NCBI GenBank assembly: GCA_030590765.1 | Contig: JAUVCP010000069.1 | Coordinates: forward strand, 1 to 8,650 | DNA from: Flavobacteriaceae bacterium | GTDB lineage: Bacteria; Bacteroidota; Bacteroidia; Flavobacteriales; Flavobacteriaceae | Direction: 5' to 3' | Length of the DNA: 8,650 nt | Shown here: in pieces, positions 1 through 7,287 of the stretch | Layout: each line of letters starts with the position of its first letter | Position numbering within the stretch: the stretch's first letter is position 1 | Notes under the pieces: generated by a model | Database searches by the model: none | The model's input: the letters and a program-made list of their open reading frames with translations, nothing else | What the model was told of the DNA's origin: nothing | Made by a program: the position numbers and the translations under genes

Positions 1-993
1 GTAAAACAATATTTACAATTAGACAAACTGAGAGAAGCTATGTTCTATGTGGCAGGAAGGTTATTCAATTATGATTTTAAACCGGTTGCAAAAGGTACGG
101 TTCCTGTTTTTCAGGAAGATGTAAAAGTTTGGGAAGTTACTGATAAAGATAGTGGTGAAAATATTGGTTTGTGGTATTTAGATCCTTATGCAAGAACAGG
201 AAAACGTTCTGGAGCATGGGCAACTACGTATAGAAGTCACAGTACTTTTGATGGTAATAAAAATGTTTTAGCATCCAATAATTCAAATTTTGTAAAACCG
301 GCACCTGGTGAAGCTGTTTTGGTTTCTTGGGATGATGCTACTACTCTTTTCCATGAATTTGGTCATGCATTACACTTCTTTTCATCCAATGTAAAATATC
401 CAACTTTAAACGGAGGAGTAAGAGATTATACGGAGTTTCAATCACAATTACTTGAAAGATGGTTATCAACCGATGAGGTGATCAATCAATTTTTAGTACA
501 TTATAAAACAGGTAAAGTGATTCCAAAAGCATTGGTTGCAAAAATTAAAAAGGCTGCCACTTTCAATCAGGGATTTGCAACAACAGAGTATCTGGCATCA
601 GCCATTATGGATATGAAATTACATTTGGCAGATCCAACGAATTTAGATGTGGGTAAATTTGAGATAGAAACTTTAAAAGAGATGCATATGCCAAAAGAAC
701 TGGTAATGCGACATCGTACACCTCAATTCGGACATGTATTTTCTGGTGAGGGATATGCAACTGCTTACTATGGTTATATGTGGGCAGATGTTTTAACTGC
801 TGATGCTGCCGAAGCATTTAGAGATGCTCCAGGCGGATTTTATGATAAAGAAATGGCAGAAAACCTTGTGAAGTATTTGTTTGCTCCAAGAAATTCTATG
901 GATCCGGTGGATGCATATAGAAAATTTATGGGACGTGATCCAAAAATGGAAGCATTGATGAGAGACCGTGGTTTTCCGGTTCCTTCAAAATAA
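1..993 (+). CDS. M3-family zinc oligopeptidase (Dcp/oligopeptidase A-like), C-terminal part
   Basis: The reading frame is open from base 1, so the N-terminal part of the gene lies outside the window; about 330 C-terminal codons are present. M3 enzymes are zinc metallopeptidases that trim short peptides, usually in the cytoplasm or periplasm. The zinc signature HEFGHALH is encoded from 352. Its two His are ligands and the Glu is the catalytic base. The third ligand is most likely the Glu of DYTEFQSQLLERW (codon at 433). M3 proteins usually have Pro after the residue following this Glu (EFPSQ or ELPSQ), but here it is Gln. The C-terminal block HRTPQFGHVF...GYATAYYGYMW matches the His/Tyr substrate-binding region of the family. 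Which subfamily it belongs to (dipeptidyl carboxypeptidase or oligopeptidase A) cannot be settled without the N-terminus. It converges on the lut operon and has no evident link to it. Confidence 0.93.
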   Translation, partial: VKQYLQLDKLREAMFYVAGRLFNYDFKPVAKGTVPVFQEDVKVWEVTDKDSGENIGLWYLDPYARTGKRSGAWATTYRSHSTFDGNKNVLASNNSNFVKPAPGEAVLVSWDDATTLFHEFGHALHFFSSNVKYPTLNGGVRDYTEFQSQLLERWLSTDEVINQFLVHYKTGKVIPKALVAKIKKAATFNQGFATTEYLASAIMDMKLHLADPTNLDVGKFEIETLKEMHMPKELVMRHRTPQFGHVFSGEGYATAYYGYMWADVLTADAAEAFRDAPGGFYDKEMAENLVKYLFAPRNSMDPVDAYRKFMGRDPKMEALMRDRGFPVPSK

Positions 994-1010
994 AAATAAA
1001 AAATATCTTA

Positions 1011-1052
1011 TAAGGTCAGGGTTTTGTTAAAAATAGCAAAACTCTGGCTTTA
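1011..1052. terminator. Hairpin terminator between convergent genes, probably bidirectional
   Basis: The arms 1015-1026 (GTCAGGGTTTTG) and 1037-1048 (CAAAACTCTGGC) pair over 12 positions with two G-T wobbles around a 10-base loop. Pairing extends outward through TAAG/CTTTA to 1011 and 1052. It lies 17 bases after the peptidase stop and about 45 bases after the lutC stop. The flank to the left is A-rich (T-rich on the minus strand), while the plus-strand T tract is short, so it may work better for the lut operon transcript. This is inferred from sequence only. Confidence 0.65.
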
Positions 1053-1097
1053 TCAGTGGACTTATATATAATCTCTTATATGAAATTGCAATATCAG

Positions 1098-1688
1098 TTA
1101 TCCATTTACAAATACACTTAAACTCAAAGCTCCCTGTGCTCCAATAACCAAAGCCTGTTCAATATCAGCGGTTTTTGAAGGGCCGGATAAAAATAAACCA
1201 AAATTGTAATCTTCTCCTTTTAACCTTTCGTATGCCTGGTGCATATATGGTGCAATTTCAACTTTATCTATAACCAGTACTAAATGTTTTGTGATGAATG
1301 GTAATACCCTTATGGGAAAATTATCATCAGTGATCCAGATTGCTCCATTTTCAGCAACTCCAAATTCTCCTTTTAAAACGAGTAGATCCAGATCTTCTAA
1401 TTCCTGTGGTTTTTCTATTTTGTTTAAATCAATGGTATTAAAACCATTTGAATCTGGTAAAGCAGAATATTTTGACTTTGCATTTGGATACAGATCATTT
1501 AATTGTTTCAAAACATCACTATTTGAATTTGATGTAAGAATTTTTCCTCCAACAATCTCTACTTTTCTTTTAAATTCTTCAAGAAAATCCAAATCTTCAT
1601 TAAAAACACTTAGATCAATTTCTAAAAGATCTTGATAATTTGGTTTACTGGCTTTGATCTTTGATAAGATATGGTCTCTGCTACTCAT
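1098..1688 (-). CDS. lutC: LutC, LUD-domain subunit of L-lactate oxidation complex
   Basis: A 196-residue protein of the LutC/YkgG (LUD, formerly DUF162) family. It is one of three subunits of the cytoplasmic LutABC complex that oxidises L-lactate to pyruvate. Supporting motifs are GEFGVAENGAIWITDD at about 107-122, RVLPFITKHLVLVI at 127-140 and the family signature SGPSKTADIEQALVIG at 168-183. The frame is open further upstream to an ATG at 1766. The ATG at 1688 (MSSRDHILSKI) was chosen because it gives the usual family length and starts inside the last codons of lutB, overlapping by 8 bases (ATGAGTAG), as expected for translational coupling. Just after the signature, where I recall GVHGP in E. 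coli YkgG and Bacillus LutC, this protein has GAQGA (183-187). It is the last gene of the operon and is followed by the hairpin at 1011-1052. Confidence 0.92.
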   Translation of the reverse strand: MSSRDHILSKIKASKPNYQDLLEIDLSVFNEDLDFLEEFKRKVEIVGGKILTSNSNSDVLKQLNDLYPNAKSKYSALPDSNGFNTIDLNKIEKPQELEDLDLLVLKGEFGVAENGAIWITDDNFPIRVLPFITKHLVLVIDKVEIAPYMHQAYERLKGEDYNFGLFLSGPSKTADIEQALVIGAQGALSLSVFVNG

Positions 1689-3048
1689 CTTTATTTCTAT
1701 TTTTGTACCATTGTTCAAAACTATCTTTTGGCCCTTTTGGTAGATCTCGGTCTCTTCCCCAAACATTGGGTTTCGAATTTATGATAGGTTTGGGTAGTGT
1801 TCTTAATGCCCATCTGGCTGCTTTTCCTGCTTGTTCGAATTTCTTCGGACTGCCCAAAACATTTCCCATGATCTTCATAGAGGTTTTCTTAACAAAAGAA
1901 CCAGATGTTTCTTTTAAAATAATCTGCCTCCATTTAAACAACTGCTCATGGATATTTATTTTTACCGGACAAACGTCTGAACAGGATCCACACAAAGTAG
2001 ATGCAAAAGGCATGTCACTGTATTTTTGTAGATCTTTTCCAGGAGCCAAAATTGATCCAATTGGTCCGGGAATCGTATAATTATAACTATGCCCTCCGCT
2101 ACGACGGTAAATAGGGCAGGTATTCATACAAGCACCACATCGAATACAGTTCAAGGAAGACCTAAAATCTTCTCTGGCTAATTGTTCTGATCTGCCATTG
2201 TCTACAATAACAATATACATTTCAGTACCATTTCGAGGTTTTTTAAAATGAGAGGAATAAGTTGTAATTGGCTGACCTGTTGCACTTCGAGCCAATAATC
2301 TTAAAAAAACACCTAAATGTTCTTGTTTCGGAATTAATTTTTCAACTCCCATACTTGCAATATGTATTGGTGCCAAATGTGCTCCCATATCGGCATTTCC
2401 TTCATTCGTGCATACTACAAAGCCTCCTGTATCAGCCAAAGCAAAATTTACTCCGGTAATGGCAACATCGGCATGCATAAATTTTTCACGTAAATGCCTT
2501 CTGGCTTCATTTGTCAAATACTGAGGATCTCCATTACAGGGTTTAGTTCCTAAATGTTTTTGAAAAAGAACATCTACCTCTTCCTTCGTTTTATGAATGG
2601 CGGGCAATACAATATGGCTTGGTCTTTCTTTGGCTAGTTGCACTATACGCTCACCCAAATCTGTATCCACAACCTCATAACCATTTTCTTCTAAATAAGG
2701 ATTCAGATGGCATTCTTCTGTAAGCATGGATTTACTTTTTACAATCTTTCGAGCTTTATGAGATCTTAAAATATCATGAACGATCTTGTTGTGTTCCTCT
2801 GCATCAATAGCCCAGTGTACTTTGATTCCATTTTTCAATGCATTTTCTTCAAATTGAATCAAGTAGTTATCTAAGTTAGATAATGCATTTGATTTAATGT
2901 TATTAGCTAAACGTCTTAGTTCTTCCCAACCTTTAGTTTCATTGGCGGCAATATCTCTTTTGTTTCTAACAAACCACAATGCCTTGTCATGCCAATCCAC
3001 TTTTTTTTCATCCTTATTAAATAATGCTGCTGCTGTAGAATGATCCAT
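1681..3048 (-). CDS. lutB: LutB, iron-sulfur subunit of L-lactate oxidation complex
   Basis: A 455-residue protein that aligns along its length with LutB/YkgF, the iron-sulfur electron-transfer subunit of the L-lactate oxidising complex. The N-terminal two thirds form a LUD domain containing ADVAITGVNFALADTGG (193-209) and CTNEGNADMGAHLAPIHI (213-230). A ferredoxin-like segment follows, with motif 1 CIRCGACMNTCP at Cys 301, 304, 307 and 311, and motif 2 LCGSCSDVCP at Cys 353, 356 and 360. These suit two [4Fe-4S] clusters. Motif 2 lacks a fourth, leading Cys (Ser350), which as I recall is also normal in this family. GGHSYNYTIPGPIGSIL (318-334) is another LutB hallmark. The C-terminal tail (about 380-455) is basic. 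The start lies 2 bases after the lutA stop, and the end overlaps lutC. Confidence 0.96.
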   Translation of the reverse strand: MDHSTAAALFNKDEKKVDWHDKALWFVRNKRDIAANETKGWEELRRLANNIKSNALSNLDNYLIQFEENALKNGIKVHWAIDAEEHNKIVHDILRSHKARKIVKSKSMLTEECHLNPYLEENGYEVVDTDLGERIVQLAKERPSHIVLPAIHKTKEEVDVLFQKHLGTKPCNGDPQYLTNEARRHLREKFMHADVAITGVNFALADTGGFVVCTNEGNADMGAHLAPIHIASMGVEKLIPKQEHLGVFLRLLARSATGQPITTYSSHFKKPRNGTEMYIVIVDNGRSEQLAREDFRSSLNCIRCGACMNTCPIYRRSGGHSYNYTIPGPIGSILAPGKDLQKYSDMPFASTLCGSCSDVCPVKINIHEQLFKWRQIILKETSGSFVKKTSMKIMGNVLGSPKKFEQAGKAARWALRTLPKPIINSKPNVWGRDRDLPKGPKDSFEQWYKNRNKDE

Positions 3049-3050
3049 GT

Positions 3051-3794
3051 TTATTTGATTGAACTATTTAAAATTTCTGCAATATGCATGACTTTAATAG
3101 GTTGCTTGTTTCTGTTGATCAAACCTTCCAGATGCATTAAACAGGAAGTGTCTGTTGCTGTGATGACTTCAACCCCGCTATCTAAATGATCCTTGATTTT
3201 ATCTTTACCCATCTTAACGGAAATTACTTCTTCTACAATAGAAAAAGTTCCTCCAAAACCACAACATTCATCGGGTCTTTTTATTGGTATTATTTCAACA
3301 CCTTCTACTTCTTTTAAAAGATCTTCAATTATAGAATAAGGTTCCTCCACAAGTTCAGAACTCGACCCTAATCTTAAACCTCTCAAACCTGCACAACTCT
3401 TATGAACTCCTACTTTGTAGGGAAACTTAGCTCCAACATTTTTAATTTTTAATACATTGGAAATAAAATCACAAAGTTCATAGATATTTTGTCTTACATG
3501 TTCAACATCTTTTGTTTGTGGTATTACATCATAATGATCTTTTACATGGTGCGTACAACTTCCGGAAGGAGCAACGATATAATTATATTCGCTAAAATTA
3601 TTGACAAAATTATGACAAGTTGCTTCAGAATCTTGTTCTGCTCCGGAGTTTGACATAGGCTGTCCGCAACAAGTTTGCCCTAATGGATAAACTACATTTA
3701 CATTTAGCTTTTCAAGTAATTCCAATGTAGCCACACCTACCTGAGGGTATAACTGATTGATATAGCAAGGAATAAAGAGTCCTACTGTTATCAT
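3051..3794 (-). CDS. lutA: LutA, cysteine-rich CCG-domain subunit of L-lactate oxidation complex
   Basis: A 247-residue protein with two cysteine-rich CCG domains, as in LutA/YkgE and the heterodisulfide reductase HdrB family. Domain 1 holds Cys10 (FIPCYINQ), Cys42-Cys43-Gly (QTCCGQP) and Cys80 (SGSC). Domain 2 holds Cys134 (HKSCAGLR), Cys177-Cys178-Gly (DECCGFGGTFS) and Cys218 (TDTSC). Such cysteines bind an iron-sulfur centre in relatives. The frame is open to an ATG at 3827 inside the hexosaminidase gene. The ATG at 3794 (MITVGLFIPCY) is preferred because LutA proteins begin almost directly with the FxPCY motif. This start also lies 4 bases after the upstream stop. The protein should act in the cytoplasm with LutB and LutC, feeding electrons from L-lactate to the respiratory chain. 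Confidence 0.95.
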   Translation of the reverse strand: MITVGLFIPCYINQLYPQVGVATLELLEKLNVNVVYPLGQTCCGQPMSNSGAEQDSEATCHNFVNNFSEYNYIVAPSGSCTHHVKDHYDVIPQTKDVEHVRQNIYELCDFISNVLKIKNVGAKFPYKVGVHKSCAGLRGLRLGSSSELVEEPYSIIEDLLKEVEGVEIIPIKRPDECCGFGGTFSIVEEVISVKMGKDKIKDHLDSGVEVITATDTSCLMHLEGLINRNKQPIKVMHIAEILNSSIK

Positions 3795-3798
3795 TTGA

Positions 3799-5487
3799 TT
3801 ATTTCTTTTTGATACTGTGTTTTGCATAATTTAATCCCATGGCATCATATCTTTCTACTATATGTTGCAAACGAGTATCAAAATCTTCCCAGTTTTTATC
3901 ATCTTTGGGTGTCCAAACAATTTCAGATAATGCTGTCATTCTTGGCAGAATCATATATTCCACATAATCAGTAGTTTTCATATACTCTGACCATACATTT
4001 GCTTGAGAACCTAAGATATATTTTTGCTCATCAGCAGATAATCCGATAGGTGATGGCTCATATTTGTAAACATCTTTAACAGTTGTCAATCCGCCAATAG
4101 CCAGAGGCTCATTGTCTTTTTCCTTACTTTGATAATGGTCAAAATAAACAGAATGACCAGGAGTCATAATTACATCATGATGTTGTTTTGCAGCTTCAAC
4201 TCCTCCTTTTGTACCTCTCCATGACATTACAGTTGCATTTGGAGCCAGGCCTCCTTCGAGTATCTCATCCCAGCCGATAATTTTTTTACCTTTTTTGTTT
4301 AGATATTTCTCCATTCTCTGGATAAAATAACTTTGTAATTCATGTTCATCTTTCAAGCCTAATTTTTTCATTCTTGCCTGACAACTTGGGCATTTTTCCC
4401 AATTAGCTTTCGGACATTCATCTCCTCCAATATGAATGTATTGAGAAGGAAATAATGTGATAACTTCATCTAAAACATCCTCTAAAAAAGTAAAAGTTTC
4501 TTCGTTACCGGCACAATAAACATCATCAAATACTCCCCATGTTTCCTGAACAATTTTTGGAGTTCCATTTGCCTGGACCTCTTTTCCTTTTTTAGATCCC
4601 ATATCATTAAATACTATAGATTTTTCTTTAGGAAAACAGCTTAAATATGGATATCCTGCAATGGCTGCACCGCTATGACCTGGTAATTCAATTTCGGGAA
4701 TTACAGTAACATGTTTACTTGTTGCATATTTCACAATGTCTTTAATTTCTTCCTGAGTATAAAAGCCACCGTATTTTTTTTCATCATTTCCCGTTCCCGG
4801 ATGGTGACCAATGATAGTTCCATATCTCCATGCTCCAATTTCCGTAAGTTTAGGATATTTTTTGATCTCAATTCTCCAACCTTGATCCTCAGTAAGGTGC
4901 CAGTGAAAAGTATTCATCTTATGCATGGCAATAAGATCGATATACTTTTTGATAAAATCTACCGGAAAAAAGTGTCGTGCAACATCCAAATGCATACCAC
5001 GATAAATATATCTAGGGCTATCAGTGATCATAACTGCTGGAATAGCAATTTCAGCCACGGTATCTTTTCTGGATTCAATTGCAGAGGGCATCATTTGTCT
5101 TAAGGTTTGAATACCATAAAAAACACCCATTGCTGTTTTACCGGAAATAATGATCTTGTCATAGGATACGGATAAAGTATATCCTTCATCATTATCAATA
5201 GTAGCATCCAGTTGAAGAACAATATTTCCATTATTGTTAGCATCATATTTAACATCTGAATTTGCTACAGTATTTAACACTTCTGCAAGGAAATTCCCTT
5301 CATTTTCAAGAGATTTATCTCCTGTAATCTTTGTTTTAGAATCTACTACAAATCTTCCGCTCATCATTTTAAGCTCAACAGGTTTTGGAATTATTTGATA
5401 ATCCTTTTCTGAATTTACAATACCCTTATTTGGATTTGTACAGGAGGTTGCAATAATTGCAATAAAAAATACTAATAATATTCTCAT
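3799..5487 (-). CDS. GH20 beta-N-acetylhexosaminidase, predicted lipoprotein
   Basis: A 562-residue exo-beta-N-acetylhexosaminidase that would release terminal GlcNAc or GalNAc from glycans or chito-oligosaccharides. The N-terminus MRILLVFFIAIIATSC is a lipoprotein signal peptide with the lipid-modified residue at Cys16. The following TNPNKG has no acidic patch of the type reported as a surface-export signal in Bacteroidota, so a periplasm-facing anchor is possible. Residues about 29-155 form the small GH20b domain, and about 159-527 the GH20 barrel. The barrel contains YRGMHLDVARHFF, FHWHLTEDQGWRIE and the catalytic pair Asp356-Glu357 in HIGGDE. Trp196, Trp406, Trp423 and Trp499 sit where the family lines its substrate pocket. 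GH20 uses substrate-assisted catalysis, with Asp orienting the acetamido group and Glu as acid/base. It is the first gene of the unit containing lutABC, only 4 bases ahead of lutA. Exact substrate and linkage cannot be read from sequence. Confidence 0.95.
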   Translation of the reverse strand: MRILLVFFIAIIATSCTNPNKGIVNSEKDYQIIPKPVELKMMSGRFVVDSKTKITGDKSLENEGNFLAEVLNTVANSDVKYDANNNGNIVLQLDATIDNDEGYTLSVSYDKIIISGKTAMGVFYGIQTLRQMMPSAIESRKDTVAEIAIPAVMITDSPRYIYRGMHLDVARHFFPVDFIKKYIDLIAMHKMNTFHWHLTEDQGWRIEIKKYPKLTEIGAWRYGTIIGHHPGTGNDEKKYGGFYTQEEIKDIVKYATSKHVTVIPEIELPGHSGAAIAGYPYLSCFPKEKSIVFNDMGSKKGKEVQANGTPKIVQETWGVFDDVYCAGNEETFTFLEDVLDEVITLFPSQYIHIGGDECPKANWEKCPSCQARMKKLGLKDEHELQSYFIQRMEKYLNKKGKKIIGWDEILEGGLAPNATVMSWRGTKGGVEAAKQHHDVIMTPGHSVYFDHYQSKEKDNEPLAIGGLTTVKDVYKYEPSPIGLSADEQKYILGSQANVWSEYMKTTDYVEYMILPRMTALSEIVWTPKDDKNWEDFDTRLQHIVERYDAMGLNYAKHSIKKK

Positions 5488-5558
5488 TTTTAATGGTTTA
5501 AATTTATAGTATGTTAATTTTTTTGATTGAAATTTACTCCCTTTAAAAGAGAGGAAAG

Positions 5559-5566
5559 CAAAACTA
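5559..5566 (-). promoter_or_regulatory. Candidate -7 box of the GH20-lutABC promoter
   Basis: The minus strand reads TAGTTTTG, an exact match to the Bacteroidota -7 consensus TAnnTTTG. A TTTG 15 bases upstream (the tail of the aldA terminator T-run) could be the -33 element, but the spacing is shorter than usual. This would leave a leader of roughly 65 bases before the GH20 ATG at 5487. An imperfect inverted repeat, CTCTCTTTTAAAGGGAG on the minus strand at 5537-5553, lies in that leader and might form a small hairpin or be a binding site. Confidence 0.45.
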
Positions 5567-5582
5567 GCCCTTATATATTTGC

Positions 5583-5629
5583 AAAAAAACTATTTTACTT
5601 TCCGGTTTTATTCAGAAAGTAAAATAGTT
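5583..5629 (-). terminator. Strong intrinsic terminator of aldA
   Basis: On the minus strand, AACTATTTTACTTTC (5629-5615) and GAAAGTAAAATAGTT (5602-5588) form a perfect 15-base-pair stem with a 12-base loop. The stem runs into seven consecutive T (5589-5583). It starts 21 bases after the aldA stop. There is no T-run on the plus strand, so the signal is directional. It isolates aldA from the downstream GH20-lut operon. Confidence 0.9.
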
Positions 5630-5650
5630 AACAAATTTGAGAAAAACTAT

Positions 5651-7090
5651 TTAGCTGTACTGTGCATAAATAACTTTTGTTTGTAAATATTCTTCCATTC
5701 CATGCTTACCATCGGCACCACCAATTCCAGATCTTTTCCATCCTGCATGGAAACCTTGAATTGCTTCAAAATGTTCGCGATTGATGTAAGTTTCACCAAA
5801 TTGCAATTCATTGGATACGTGCATTACTTTATTGAAACTCTCAGAGAATACAGATGATGTCAAACCGTATTGACTATCATTAGCCATTGCTATAGCCTCA
5901 TCTAAACTGCCAAATTTAACAACAGGTAAAACCGGTCCGAAAACTTCTTCCTGTATGATTTGCATATCCTGACGGCAATTGGTCAATAAGGTTGGCTGGT
6001 AATAAAATCCTTTGTCAAATTGATCTATACGTTTTCCGCCCACAACAACTTCAGCACCTTCTTTTTTAGCAAATTCAACCATTTCTTCTACCTTATCAAT
6101 CTGGTCTTTTGACACCATACTACTCATATCAGGGTTGTCATCTGAAAATGCATCCTGTACATTCACTTCTGACATTTTTTTGGAGATCTTTTCCATAAAC
6201 TCATCATATGCACTATCTTCTACATAAACTCTTTCTGCACAATTACAAACCTGGCCACTAAAGATAACTCTTGAAGTTACTATGGCATTTACTGCAAGAT
6301 CCATATTTGCATCTGCGCAAACAATTGCTGGCGCTTTACCGCCTAATTCTAAAGATACTTTTGTAATATTCTCTGCAGTAGCACTAATAATTCTTTGTCC
6401 GGCTTCCACACTACCGGTTAAACTAATAATTCCAGTAATTGGGCTTTTTGAAAGAGCATTTCCAACAATACTACCACTTCCGCAAACAAAATTAACAACA
6501 CCTTCTGGAATGCCAATATTTTCAATAAGTTTTGCAAATTCCATAATGGTCATTGGTGCTTCACTACTTGGTTTTACAATACAAGTATTTCCGGTAACGA
6601 TAGACGGAGCTATTTTACGTGCCATTACAAAAAATGGAAAATTCCATGGACATATACCAACGGCAACACCAATTGGAGCTTTATGTAAATAGATATGTTC
6701 TTTAGGTCTGTCACTTTGAATAATTTCTCCCTCAATTCTTCTTGCCCATCCTGCATTGTAATCAAAATATTCAGCAGTAACATCTATTTCAACTTGTGCG
6801 AGTCCAATTACTTTTGCCTGCTCCTTTGCAAGTGTTTGAGCCAAAGAGATTCTATTTTCTCTTATAACATCTGCCATTTTATGTAAATAGGAGGCTCTTT
6901 CAATAGCAGTTAAAGCCTTCCATTTTGATTGGGCAACATTTGCAGCTTCTAAAGCATTATTGGCATCCTGTACGGAACCTTTTGGAATAGTTGCTATAAC
7001 TTCTTCGGTACAAGGGTTGATGATTTTGATAACATCTGTTGAAGTGGATCTGACAAATCTCCCATTGATAAATTGATCATATTCTATCAT
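5651..7090 (-). CDS. aldA: Lactaldehyde dehydrogenase AldA (NAD-dependent ALDH)
   Basis: A 479-residue aldehyde dehydrogenase, the same length as E. coli AldA and, from memory of that protein, matching it in diagnostic blocks. These are WARRIEGEIIQSDRP (115-129), SGQVCNCAERVYV (278-290), FGETYINRE (431-439), QGFHAGW (445-451) and SGIGGADGKHGMEEYLQT (454-471). The catalytic nucleophile is Cys282 (GQVC) and the general base Glu248 (LELGGKAP). Asn150 (PWNFP) and Lys173 (VKPS) are the oxyanion and cofactor residues, and LTGSVEAG (224-231) is the NAD-binding turn. The known reaction is L-lactaldehyde + NAD to L-lactate, a cytoplasmic step after the rhamnulose or fuculose phosphate aldolase. Glycolaldehyde is an alternative substrate of the family. 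With rhaD at the window's right edge and lutABC downstream, the lactaldehyde role is well supported. It appears monocistronic, with its own terminator. Confidence 0.94.
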   Translation of the reverse strand: MIEYDQFINGRFVRSTSTDVIKIINPCTEEVIATIPKGSVQDANNALEAANVAQSKWKALTAIERASYLHKMADVIRENRISLAQTLAKEQAKVIGLAQVEIDVTAEYFDYNAGWARRIEGEIIQSDRPKEHIYLHKAPIGVAVGICPWNFPFFVMARKIAPSIVTGNTCIVKPSSEAPMTIMEFAKLIENIGIPEGVVNFVCGSGSIVGNALSKSPITGIISLTGSVEAGQRIISATAENITKVSLELGGKAPAIVCADANMDLAVNAIVTSRVIFSGQVCNCAERVYVEDSAYDEFMEKISKKMSEVNVQDAFSDDNPDMSSMVSKDQIDKVEEMVEFAKKEGAEVVVGGKRIDQFDKGFYYQPTLLTNCRQDMQIIQEEVFGPVLPVVKFGSLDEAIAMANDSQYGLTSSVFSESFNKVMHVSNELQFGETYINREHFEAIQGFHAGWKRSGIGGADGKHGMEEYLQTKVIYAQYS

Positions 7091-7147
7091 AATGCGTATA
7101 TTTTTAAAATTTTAACAATTAATTATTTGAATTGGATAATAATTACC

Positions 7148-7155
7148 CAAATTTA
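7148..7155 (-). promoter_or_regulatory. Candidate -7 box for aldA, adjacent to motif copy
   Basis: The minus strand reads TAAATTTG, an exact TAnnTTTG match about 57 bases before the aldA ATG. No TTTG is present at the expected -33 distance. Instead that place is occupied by the motif copy at 7157-7175. A weak -33 element covered by a binding site is what an AraC-type activated promoter would look like. Which of the two boxes is used is unknown. Confidence 0.45.
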
Positions 7156-7156
7156 A

Positions 7157-7175
7157 CCATACTTTTCGAAAAATG
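7157..7175 (+). repeat. 19-base motif, copy 1 (possible regulator binding site)
   Basis: The sequence is CCATACTTTTCGAAAAATG. It matches the copy at 7269-7287 (opposite strand) at 15 of 19 positions, sharing CCATAnnnTTCGAAAAAnG. It contains the palindrome TTTTCGAAAA. It lies two bases upstream of the -7 box at 7148-7155, in the position of an activator site overlapping -33. Confidence 0.5.
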
Positions 7176-7187
7176 TAATATGTTAAG

Positions 7188-7195
7188 CAAATATA
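7188..7195 (-). promoter_or_regulatory. Alternative -7 box for aldA
   Basis: The minus strand reads TATATTTG, also an exact TAnnTTTG match, with a TTTG 14 bases upstream (short spacing). If this box were used, the motif at 7157-7175 would lie just downstream of the transcription start, a repressor-like position. It is listed as the competitor of the box at 7148-7155. Confidence 0.3.
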
Positions 7196-7268
7196 TCTAA
7201 TAACAAATCCAAATTTTTATCTATTCTAAACCATTAGATGAAGTATTTAAACATGAAATGCTTATCGT

Positions 7269-7287
7269 CTTTTTTCGAAGTATATGG
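7269..7287 (-). repeat. 19-base motif, copy 2 (inverted)
   Basis: The minus strand reads CCATATACTTCGAAAAAAG, the inverted partner of copy 1. Centres are 112 bases apart. It lies between the end of the AraC-family gene and the aldA promoter, next to the palindrome at 7291-7300. A distal site for looping or a second dimer is possible; this is inference from the repeat alone. Confidence 0.45.

Larger units (their letters stand above)
1098..5487 (-). other. Probable operon: GH20 hexosaminidase-lutA-lutB-lutC
   Basis: Four minus-strand genes follow each other with a gap of 4 bases, a gap of 2 bases and an overlap of 8 bases. No space for an internal terminator or promoter exists between them. 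The unit is bounded upstream by the aldA terminator (5583-5629) and downstream by the hairpin at 1011-1052. A -7-like box at 5559-5566 would start it. Cotranscription is inferred from spacing. Confidence 0.8.

Noticed and set aside
1689..1766. Longer LutC start at the ATG at 1766 adding 26 residues
   Set aside because: It would overlap lutB by 86 bases, and the extra residues do not resemble LutC N-termini. The ATG at 1688 gives family length and a typical stop-start overlap.
1661..2080. Plus-strand open frame of 139 codons opposite lutB/lutC
   Set aside because: Its translation is a low-complexity, Phe/Ser/Leu-rich antisense reading with no recognisable motif, lying over two well-supported genes.
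1681..3048. Missing fourth Cys in the second LutB cluster motif (Ser350) as a defect
   Set aside because: As far as I recall, LutB proteins generally have only CxxCxxxCP in this motif, so it is probably normal for the family.
3795..3827. Longer LutA start at the ATG at 3827 inside the hexosaminidase gene
   Set aside because: LutA proteins start within a few residues of the FxPCY motif. The ATG at 3794 lies 4 bases after the upstream stop and fits better.
4711..5103. Plus-strand open frame of 130 codons opposite the GH20 gene
   Set aside because: It is antisense to the conserved GH20 catalytic domain, has no motif and no promoter-like sequence ahead of it.
6282..6692. Plus-strand open frame of 136 codons opposite aldA
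   Set aside because: It is antisense to conserved ALDH motifs (NAD-binding and catalytic regions). Its hydrophobic look is a by-product of the opposite strand's codons.
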